Shown: positions 18,023 to 24,449 of the stretch, in pieces | Layout of the letters: the number at the start of each line of letters is the position of its first letter | How positions within the stretch are numbered: the stretch's first letter is position 1 | DNA from: Gracilaria caudata | Lineage: Eukaryota; Rhodophyta; Florideophyceae; Gracilariales; Gracilariaceae | Length of the DNA: 24,449 bases | Direction of reading: 5' to 3' | Assembly: GCA_030374735.1 (NCBI GenBank) | Contig: JASCIV010000325.1 | Location: forward strand, 1 to 24,449 | Made by a program: the position numbers and the translations under genes | Notes under the pieces: model-generated | What the model saw: the letters and a program-made list of their open reading frames with translations, nothing else | Told to the model about the DNA's origin: nothing | Database searches by the model: none

Positions 18023-18989
18023 AATCGTGTGTGTGCTTCAAGCTTTGCTAATCCAAAACGATTTGGGGCTCATATTTTTAGATGAAAGTTAGCGCTTTGG
18101 GGTCTACATCCCACTACGGTTCCTACATATCTTGGAGGAGCTGTCTCTCCTCTCTTCGAACAAAGTTGGCACCATTAAGTAGAAAACCTTTTCCAGATGA
18201 AATTTCACTGACAGAAACCTGCAGCTGGGCAGTAAATGAAGAACAAATAGCACTTAGTGCTCATTCTATTCAGAATTGAACTCGAACTTTGAGTTCCATT
18301 GTTACACTGTCCTACTTTGTCCCTTTCCTAAAGTTCCTTTTCCAAGAAAAAAAATATGTTGCGTAGAATCTGTAACATGGAAGTGTCGCGTACAAAGCAA
18401 CCATCGCGCTGAAAAAAAAATGAAGATGTTATTTTGATTTAAAAATGCATTTGCATCGTTGGTGCCACTTACCGAAAGGTGCAATGGAGCTGAACGTTTA
18501 GCGAAACTAACATTTTGGAGATTATTTTGAGAGTCTGCGAGGCACGTCAGCAATGTCAAGTCACTCATCTCAGCTAGCGTGAGTAATGCAAAGGATCTGC
18601 ATTCCAGTTAATGGCTAGATATCGAACAAATATAATTATGTTGCGCATAAAAATGGAGCGCTCAAGCCTTTCATATCCCAGACACACACAGTTAACTAAA
18701 AATATTCTGTCCAAAAGAAGGATAGCAATTTCTGATCTTTTGTTCGTGGGCCTCCTAATGTTCAAGAAGGCATGGAAGTCAAAATTTGACTAACGTACAT
18801 CAAATTCCCTTGACTTTGCGCAAAACTTTCTCTTTTCTCAAGCTACTGTTTTCAATACTAAATGTTGACTTGTCAAACACTCAGTCCATAACCACCTAGC
18901 TTCTAAAATTAGGTTATAGAAGAAGCCTTCCCTGGAACTCCTCCTCAACGTAATCAACTATCACCCAGCTCACTCACATCAGATTCGAT

Positions 18990-19275
18990 ATGCCTGGAGA
19001 AAACGAAGACCCGCAGGAACAATGTCCCGATTGCCTCCTTCATTTTAGCAGCAGAGCGTGTATGTTAGCTCATATTCATCGTGCTCATGATACGCTATCA
19101 CTCACGTTCTACACCAAATATCCTTTTATATCCTTTTATAGCCTTCAACCAAGATTTCGAATGCCATATGTTGCATGCACACGATGTGGCCTACTGTACG
19201 AACTGCATGACGAGGGTCTTAAAGATTCTCTTTACGGGTCACAAACTCACTTGTACATCCAGAAGGCAATCATGA
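18990..19275 (+). pseudogene. Broken tandem copy of the three-finger gene
   Basis: The ATG and finger 1 (C12, C15, H28, H33) are preserved. A perfect 10-bp tandem duplication (tccttttata at 19121-19130 and 19131-19140), absent from copy A, shifts the frame. The rest of the gene, including finger 3 (YCTNC...HKLTC) and the common terminus TCTSRRxS, continues in the other frame to a stop at 19275. Both cysteines of finger 2 are tyrosines here (YTKY in place of CLKC). The shifted frame stays open to 19319, so a 109-residue product with finger 1 and a novel tail could still be made. Promoter decay (TATAAAA to TTATAGA) also points to loss of function. Confidence 0.85.
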
Positions 19276-19425
19276 CAATAACGTGTGCGCTTCGAGCTTG
19301 CTATTCCCATACACTTTAGGGCTGAAAGTTTTAGACAGTTAATGCTTTAGGTCTACAGCCTAATACGTTCTTCAAAGATCTTGCGGGAGCTGCCTTTTCA
19401 CTTCGGAGAAGATTGGCACGTCTTG

Positions 19426-19820
19426 ATCTATGTTGAGGAGCCGTGAGAACAACCACAGCAAGAGAGGTATGTAGAAAGGGCCAGTCGACGGGCACACCTC
19501 AGAGGAAATCGGATTCTGCTCTTCCTCTGAGGTTGCTTCCGGTTCGCCACCGGAAGCTTTTGTTTATAGTGCCCAAAATGTTGTTGAGATATCGGACAAA
19601 ACAGTCTCGCTTGTGGCACACTGTGTGCACACGGCGCGCGTATGCGTGCCGTCAATGCACATACAACAACGCAAATTTATTGATTACGCAAGTCAAAAAA
19701 TCCTGACGTAATCCGTAGGCGTTGCTCCAATCCTGACGTAACCAACGATACTGCCGCTTAGATTTCCGGTTCACGAGCCGTACCCAAGCCGGTAGTGGAC
19801 AGTAAAATACAACAATCTAT
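19426..19820. mobile_element. Insertion of about 0.38-0.4 kb in copy B, possible non-autonomous element
   Basis: This DNA has no counterpart in copy A. ATCTAT occurs at both edges (19426-19431 and 19815-19820), which may be a target-site duplication. Inside are two perfect hairpins: 19497-19507 with 19522-19532 (cctcagaggaa type), and 19535-19543 with 19549-19557 (gcttccggt type). There is also a 13-bp direct repeat, aatcctgacgtaa, at 19699-19711 and 19729-19741. No coding capacity is apparent. A MITE-like element is one reading; deletion of the segment from copy A is another. Confidence 0.4.
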
Positions 19821-20050
19821 CTACAAAACCTTCGTCACTTAACAGAAACGCGAAGGAGCCAGCAATAAATGTGGAGCAATTGAATTTAGTGTGTATTCTA
19901 TTCGGTTAGGAATTCGAACTGCGAGTTCGGTTGCTACGCCGTCCCAATTTTTCTCTAAGTTTCATTTCCAAGCAAAAACTTATTGCATAGAAGAAACCGA
20001 TAAGAGCGAGTTCTTGCGCTGTGCAAGCTTCTGACAGGTTAAGATTCGTG

Positions 20051-21619
20051 TTAGTCTTCTTCCCAGAACCTTTCCACGTCCTCCGGAAGCCAACTCAACC
20101 ACTTAGCATCTAGCTCCCCAGCAACCAACTTGTCAACAACGTCTTGGGAAGCTTGTCCGATACCACGGCACAAATTCTCTCCAGCCTCAATTGAGGGCGA
20201 GAAATGAACACCAGCCCACAGTCGTGACTGTCCACAAAGCTTACCCCAGTCACTTAGACGATCGATCTTGACAACAACGTCATTCTCGGGAACCTCTCCC
20301 GGATAGAACTTGCTCGAGCCCTTCGGGATTGTGAATTCGAACGGCATGTGGTCAGTGAAATTGGTGGTGATAAGTGCGTGTTCAGCAAGAGTGGTGCAAG
20401 TACAAGCAGATCCAGACGGGAATTCTGCGTGAGGCATGGTTCGAATGTATGGTTGCCATTCTCCAGCGTCGATCTCAACTGCTCCCTTGCCCGGGCCACC
20501 CCACACCTTGACCTTGGAGTCTCCGAACAAGAACTTCATGGTCTGTCCAGTGGGCCGAACTGCATCCAAACGACGCTTCTCTTTCCACGCTGCAACCATG
20601 GAATCAAAGCCAGCAATTCCTGACGCGAGGGTGTAAATCATGTCTTGATCGATGTTGAAGTCAAGATTTGGAGCCAGAATACCAAATCGAAGGGCTGGGG
20701 AAATGCCTAGAACCTCATCTTCTCCCTGCTTGAATCCCTTGATCTTGTTGTCGAATAACTCGGCATAGATACGCTGTTCCTCGGTCAAGTGGGCCGATGT
20801 GTTCAGCACTTCCATCGCCTGCTGCTTCAAGAGACGAACATCGCGCTTCAGTGCTTTTCTAACTGGGGCATTCGGACGTTGGAAAGGAAGTCTGACCTTG
20901 CGGCTGTCCATCTCTTCCTTGGTCTGACTGAATGCAATGGCGGATCCTGCGTACGGTGTGACGCTTTCTTGGCGGAAGAAGAAGCCACGGCCATTATTTT
21001 CAAGTAGTGGCTGCCACTTGAAGGGAAACCTAATTTTCCACGGAGAGTTCTTTGGCACGTATCCAGTGTAATCGGCAAACGGCACTTGGTAGTTCTCCTC
21101 AGTTGCAGTGAGATCACCCTGAGAATTCCAACCGTCCATGAGCATCAAGCGGGCAGTGTCAAATCCGGCCCTGTTTCCAATACCCATCGAGGTGGTCATA
21201 TCAGTGCTGTGGTCATCGGGATCATATCCAAGTTCTTCAATGATCTTCCTGAATTCAGGGATTCTCGAGTCGCCACCGAAGCTCTGGGGAGAGGCTTCAT
21301 AAACTCGGAATACAGCAAAGACAGTAGCAATGTTCTTATTCTCAACAGTGTGCTCACATACGGGGCGCCTGAAGCGAGAGCGACCAAAAATATCGACGGC
21401 GGTTGGATGATAGCTACTCCATGCGTTCCAGGCGGCTATATCGATGTAGAGAGCACCTCGGAACTGCTGCGGGGTTTCGAGGTTTTCAGGTAGAATGGCA
21501 TCAAAAATGCTCATCACCACTTTTGGCAAGAGGAATTGCTCGCGTTCGAGCGTGTTGGCGGACTTCTCCTGCGCAAAAGCAACAGTTGTGAGCAACAACA
21601 GCAAATAGAGGAGCCTCAT
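20051..21619 (-). CDS. Secreted vanadium-dependent haloperoxidase-like protein (PAP2 fold, 522 residues)
   Basis: The frame extends upstream to a GTG, but the ATG at 21619 follows a TATA box by about 100 bp and opens a good signal peptide (MRLLYLLLLLTTVAFA). The N-terminal half (WNAWSSYHPTAV, MGIGNRAGFD, PFADYTGYVPKN, WQPL) fits the helical domain I associate with the DUF6851/NapH1-like branch of vanadium haloperoxidases. Vanadate/phosphate-binding motifs follow: K348-x6-R355-P356, P401-S402-G403-S404, and S465-R466-x3-G470-x-H472-F. These enzymes oxidise halides with hydrogen peroxide. The residue after PSG, usually the acid-base His, is Ser404, so activity may differ (possibly phosphatase-like or not halogenating). 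Possible glycosylation sites are N273 and N420. No introns are seen. Neighbouring genes give no pathway clue. Confidence 0.88.
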   Translation of the reverse strand: MRLLYLLLLLTTVAFAQEKSANTLEREQFLLPKVVMSIFDAILPENLETPQQFRGALYIDIAAWNAWSSYHPTAVDIFGRSRFRRPVCEHTVENKNIATVFAVFRVYEASPQSFGGDSRIPEFRKIIEELGYDPDDHSTDMTTSMGIGNRAGFDTARLMLMDGWNSQGDLTATEENYQVPFADYTGYVPKNSPWKIRFPFKWQPLLENNGRGFFFRQESVTPYAGSAIAFSQTKEEMDSRKVRLPFQRPNAPVRKALKRDVRLLKQQAMEVLNTSAHLTEEQRIYAELFDNKIKGFKQGEDEVLGISPALRFGILAPNLDFNIDQDMIYTLASGIAGFDSMVAAWKEKRRLDAVRPTGQTMKFLFGDSKVKVWGGPGKGAVEIDAGEWQPYIRTMPHAEFPSGSACTCTTLAEHALITTNFTDHMPFEFTIPKGSSKFYPGEVPENDVVVKIDRLSDWGKLCGQSRLWAGVHFSPSIEAGENLCRGIGQASQDVVDKLVAGELDAKWLSWLPEDVERFWEED

Positions 21620-21715
21620 GATGAGAACAGTGGAGGGGAGTGATAGGAGTGTGAGATTCTTGATTGGGACTGGATGATGAAGGACGGAAAAGTTCCCGAA
21701 GAGAAGATGAAGCAC

Positions 21716-21722
21716 GTTTTAT
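21716..21722 (-). promoter_or_regulatory. TATA box of the haloperoxidase-like gene
   Basis: Read on the minus strand, TATAAAA lies about 100 bp upstream of the ATG at 21619, the same arrangement as in the + strand genes. Confidence 0.75.
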
Positions 21723-22319
21723 AGGCAAGCATAGAGATCGGTCATCAAGGTCAGCGATGACGGTAACAATTACGAGTAAGTACAGAAGCAGAGGTTTACC
21801 ACGTGGAAAATTGAAAGTCTGCGAAGATCACATTCAAGGTGAGCGTGAGAACCGTGTCTGGGGCCTATCGGTGGCTGAGAAAACGATGGTGAGGAAAGAG
21901 GTTGGATAAACCGGTTTCCACGCTTGAAGCAGTGTGCAAAACTTAATATTAGCGGAGGGTGTTGATATCGGTGAGCGTATGCAGGTGGACAAGGATGGTG
22001 CCATGATGTCAAAACAAGGAAGTGCTCGTGGGTACACTTGGGAGCGTTGCGCCAGTTTGAAAACTCTTTCGCTGGAGAAAGGGCTGACAGCTCGTGACGT
22101 TGCTTCCGCTTTTGGACATCACCCACGTCCGCACAATCTCAGAGCCTGAACCAACTTGGATTCCCACAGCTGGTCTCAACAAGAACCTTCCGAAGAGGTG
22201 AAGGCCTCGTTGCCGGAAGCAACGTTTCGTCGATTTGTCGCAGTTACTGCGTACAACAGAACTTTGTCCTCGTAGTGCCGAAGGGATACCTCAAAGATCT
22301 GTCTTTGGCGTGGATTTGC
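21723..22319. other. Intergenic region upstream of the haloperoxidase-like gene
   Basis: About 600 bp with only short open frames starting at GTG or TTG and without recognisable domains. A small hairpin cgttgc-cggaa-gcaacg lies near 22,209-22,225. The proximal part presumably holds regulatory DNA of the minus-strand gene. No motif could be assigned. Confidence 0.45.
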
Positions 22320-22450
22320 AGAGAACTGACGTCATCTGTTACAAATGCACCCATTTGGAGGGCATTTTGTTAGAAAAATTGTGGTGGTGCGTTACTTGTC
22401 CACGTGTAGCACTTTGCATGGTCAATGTACATGCAAAAATTCAACACTGA
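22320..22450 (+). pseudogene. Possible transposase-tail remnant (cysteine-rich)
   Basis: An open frame ends with VICYKCTHLEG...LWWCVTCPRVALCMVNVHAKIQ followed by His and a TGA at 22448-22450. The C-x2-C, then WC-x2-C-x5-LC pattern with a closing His resembles the cysteine-rich C-terminal tail of piggyBac-type transposases (for example C..C...YYC..C..ALC..C...H). No upstream catalytic domain is visible and the frame has no ATG. A decayed transposase end is plausible, chance is possible, and no search has been run. Confidence 0.3.
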
Positions 22451-22473
22451 CAGACATCCTACGATATTTTGAA

Positions 22474-22533
22474 AGTCATCTATAGTCATCTCAAGTCATC
22501 TTGAGATGACTGAAGATGACTACAGATGACTAT
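22474..22533. repeat. Six 10-bp units with dyad symmetry
   Basis: Three consecutive 10-bp units agtcatctNN (22474, 22484, 22494) are followed without a gap by three inverted units agatgactNN (22504, 22514, 22524). The constant 8-mer agtcatct/agatgact is perfect in all six; only the two spacer bases vary. The whole forms a near-palindrome centred at 22502/22503 and places one site per DNA helical turn. Candidate roles are cooperative protein binding, a cruciform, or a transposon subterminal repeat. Confidence 0.9.
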
Positions 22534-22950
22534 TCTATTATGCCATAAACTTTTTATTGTTAACGCACAATCTTGAACTGTGTCAATCCCCGTAATCTTT
22601 TGCTCACCTTTAGTGAAAGTATGCAGTGAAAATCACAGCGGCGGCTACTGATTCGTTTTTTTATGGCTTCTAAATTTTGCAAAAATAGCACTTTTTTGCA
22701 AAAATATCGATTTTATTATGCCATAATTTTGTTGAATTTGTCCGTTTTTAGCACATTTCTGCCTCTGTATGTTAAGATCTATCTTAGATGTACTTAGTTT
22801 GCTCTACCTCTAAGTTTATGGTGCATAGACATTGGTTACAAAGATGTCAGCTTTTGTAGATATCTTGAAGGCATCCGAAGCCGTCTGTCAGAGGCAACAA
22901 TGTAAATACAGAACATGTGTGTGTGTAAACGCCAACTGACATCATGTGGC
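22534..22950. other. AT-rich region with short direct repeats
   Basis: No gene. TATTATGCCATAA is repeated at 22536-22548 and 22714-22726, exactly 178 bp apart. TTTTGCAAAAATA is repeated at 22675-22687 and 22694-22706. These repeats adjoin the dyad array and may belong to the same element. Confidence 0.6.
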
Positions 22951-22954
22951 ACGC

Positions 22955-22963
22955 TTATATAAG
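22955..22963 (+). promoter_or_regulatory. TATA-like element without an obvious gene
   Basis: TTATATAAG is as good a TATA box as those of the real genes, but the ATGs that follow on the + strand open only tiny frames. The element is nearly symmetrical and could act on either strand. It may be the promoter of a lost gene or of a non-coding RNA. Confidence 0.35.
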
Positions 22964-23039
22964 TGCGGCGTCTTTAACACGTTACGGATCGTTACTAATA
23001 TTTGAGAAACGCTAAAATAATAATTACTTCGACAAATAG

Positions 23040-23590
23040 TAACGCGATCGCAATAAACCGGGGAGGGGCTAATCTACATTATGTGAGACATGTGGCAAAT
23101 ACGGGCAGATCCTTACAAACAATTGGGTGTCTTACAGTAGATCCTCACAATAAATGAGGTTTGTTCAGGCAACCAACCACCGCAGCCCACGTCATCAAAT
23201 CCTTACTTTCTACGCATCCCATTGGCCCGTCATACACTGTTAGGTATCGGTTCACACACATGCCCGCCGTGCATCAAACCGTGCGCGTAGAAAACGGTGT
23301 AACGGAGATCAGAGCCGCTCAAACTTTTCGAATGCTCCCGCGCGCCTCAGCTTTTGGGTCATGCCACGCTTTTTGTGACATGACCCATGCTCGTGCCATC
23401 CGTCGTCATCAACCGCAAACCTTCTTTCAATCACCGCGACCTCGTTCTACTACCCTTCCGCTCATTTATCGTTAGTCTTGCGTTACTTTTCTCAACGTTT
23501 TTACCTCTCGTCATCGCAAATTGCCGTGGTGCACCCTTCTCGCTGGTCGTGTTATTTGCCGGCGCCACAGCACCATCTCATCCAATCGTT
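23040..23590. other. Intergenic region
   Basis: Mixed composition with no gene that I can support. Open frames begin at TTG or GTG and have no recognisable features. No repeat of note was seen. Confidence 0.4.
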
Positions 23591-23593
23591 TGA

Positions 23594-23603
23594 TTTATAT
23601 AAA
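23594..23603 (+). promoter_or_regulatory. TATA box before the right-end ORF
   Basis: TTTATATAAA is followed by about 395 bp of pyrimidine-rich DNA with no ATG at all up to 23999, where a six-codon upstream ORF occurs. The ORF at 24041 comes next. The long ATG-free leader suggests a real 5' untranslated region. Confidence 0.45.
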
Positions 23604-24040
23604 CCGCACTGTCTGACCTTCTACAAGGACGTTTTTCTGTGCTGCCATTCACTTGTGACTGTCTTAACGTCAAAATTATCTCCTCACCGCTTTCGCTGCG
23701 CTCTTCATCAATTCTCTCCTTTTTACCGCATCCTTGCTCTGTGAACAGCACCAGTGTGCTGTGTAGCTTTTTTTGGTTTCTACGTTGTCGCTTCTTTCTT
23801 TCTCGCTACTCCGCTCTCTACGCCGCCTCGTCGTTCTATTGCTGGGTCTTACAGCCTCATCGACTCTCTAGATCGCACTGCCGTTGTTTTTTCTCCCTGC
23901 TGCCTCTCTTCGTGCGCCAGGTTGCTGCCCTTCATCCATCCCGCTTTTGTCCCTTGCTGCTGTTCTTTTCTTGCGACTGGGATCCCGTCAACGTTCGCAT
24001 GCCGCCCAACTATTTTTGAGCATTTGGCATTTCTCTCGTG

Positions 24041-24343
24041 ATGAAACCGATTAGTAACCGAAGGCCTGGTGACGTCAAGATACTCACTCCGCCCGAGGAT
24101 TTGCTCGATCAATACGTACATGACTTTGCTCATTCTGATAACGAGGATAGCAATGACGACTGCGATTTGGGCTTAACTGATGCAGAACGAAAGAGGAGAG
24201 CGGCAAGAGAACGAAAGAATACATTACTGTGCAGAACGGATGGCAATACGGTTATCAAGAGAATCGTCAGATTCCTAGAGAGTTTGCAGCTGAACACTGC
24301 ACTACGGTGTGGAACATTCGCATTTCCGGTATCCGGAGGGTGA
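24041..24343 (+). CDS. Small hypothetical protein (100 residues), possibly a first exon
   Basis: The frame starts at ATG 24041 (a GTG directly precedes it) and ends with TGA at 24343. The product has an acidic stretch (HSDNEDSNDDCD, about 32-43) followed by a basic one (DAERKRRAARERKN) and a short hydrophobic-basic tail. There is no recognised domain. The charged composition would suit a nuclear protein, but this is inference. A consensus splice donor (ggGTGAGT at about 24,359-24,365) lies just after the stop, so the annotated end may not be the true one. Support comes mainly from the TATA box and the ATG-free leader. Confidence 0.4.
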   Translation: MKPISNRRPGDVKILTPPEDLLDQYVHDFAHSDNEDSNDDCDLGLTDAERKRRAARERKNTLLCRTDGNTVIKRIVRFLESLQLNTALRCGTFAFPVSGG

Positions 24344-24449
24344 TCCCACTCATAAGAGGGTGAGTACCTCTGAAGGTGACGTGGAGATGGTATGAGTATT
24401 CCCCAATTTTGGGTTGAATTTTGGAGGCTTTTTGTGAGGACCTTTGTAG

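Larger units (their letters stand above)
17215..18385 (+). repeat. Tandem duplication, copy A (zinc-finger gene and flanks)
   Basis: This unit is collinear with 18,415-20,005. Matching blocks include the distal upstream region (tttgaatgcatttgc, gtcactta..aaggtgca), the TATA region and leader (ccagctcac, cgatATGcct), the coding region, and the 3' flank (cgtgtg.gcttc.agcttgct, ggtctaca, ttggcac, then attctattc.g, gaactcgaactttgag and ttccaagcaaaaa-like blocks). The duplication therefore covers promoter, gene and about 350 bp downstream. Edges are estimated by eye. Confidence 0.85.
18415..20005 (+). repeat. Tandem duplication, copy B (with insertion)
   Basis: Collinear with copy A at 17,215-18,385 but about 0.4 kb longer because of an insertion (19426-19820). 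Sequence divergence between copies is considerable in non-coding parts, so the duplication is not recent. The unit ends just before the 3' end of the minus-strand haloperoxidase-like gene. Confidence 0.85.

Noticed and set aside
21620..21715. 32-residue N-terminal extension of the haloperoxidase-like protein
   Set aside because: It begins at GTG, directly after the TATA box, and would bury the signal peptide.
19535..22221. 11-bp gttgcttccgg shared by two hairpins
   Set aside because: Matches of this length are expected by chance many times in a 24-kb window.
24041..24343. Shared KPISN and TVIKRIV strings with the USP pseudogene
   Set aside because: The two strings are very short and occur in reversed order relative to the pseudogene, so coincidence is likely.

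Overview
The window looks like nuclear DNA of a microbial eukaryote. It encodes a USP-type deubiquitinase ending in a CaaX-like box, three small C2H2/CCHC zinc-finger genes or pseudogenes, a secreted protein, and a large secreted vanadium-haloperoxidase-like protein. Each clear gene is a single uninterrupted ORF, has its own TATA-like box about 75-160 bp before the ATG, and shows no bacterial operon layout. An intron-poor alga is a reasonable guess because haloperoxidases and compact genes are common there, but I cannot name a species.

Layout. Positions 1-2,600 hold no intact gene. They contain three consecutive perfect hairpins (901-1041), a decayed reverse-strand copy of the USP gene found further right (about 1050-1780), and a GC-rich, stop-interrupted fragment of an unidentified membrane protein (about 1781-2141). 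From 2,600 to 8,250 are four intact + strand genes: a DUF3472-like protein (2726-3445), a two-finger zinc protein (4202-4651), the USP deubiquitinase (5244-6743) and a secreted protein of unknown family (7529-8245). From about 9,400 to 16,050 the + strand is extremely C/T-rich and built from several tandem-repeat families. The main one is a satellite with a period near 109 bp (about 10,140-13,060). Its long 'ORFs' are products of composition, not genes. From 17,215 to 20,005 lies a tandem duplication of a zinc-finger gene with its promoter. The left copy is intact (17741-18022). The right copy is broken by a 10-bp duplication and carries an insertion of about 0.4 kb. The haloperoxidase-like gene is on the minus strand (20051-21619). 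The right end (21,720-24,449) is mostly non-coding. It holds a possible transposase tail, a 6 x 10-bp dyad repeat array (22474-22533), two TATA elements and a small 100-residue ORF (24041-24343).

There is no operon-like system. The common themes are local duplication and decay (USP and its inverted pseudogene; the zinc-finger pair; stacked tandem repeats) and a family of small zinc-finger proteins, probably nucleic-acid binding. The most unusual DNA is the satellite read in three rotating frames and the helically phased dyad array. All gene identities come from reading motifs by eye; no database search was run.
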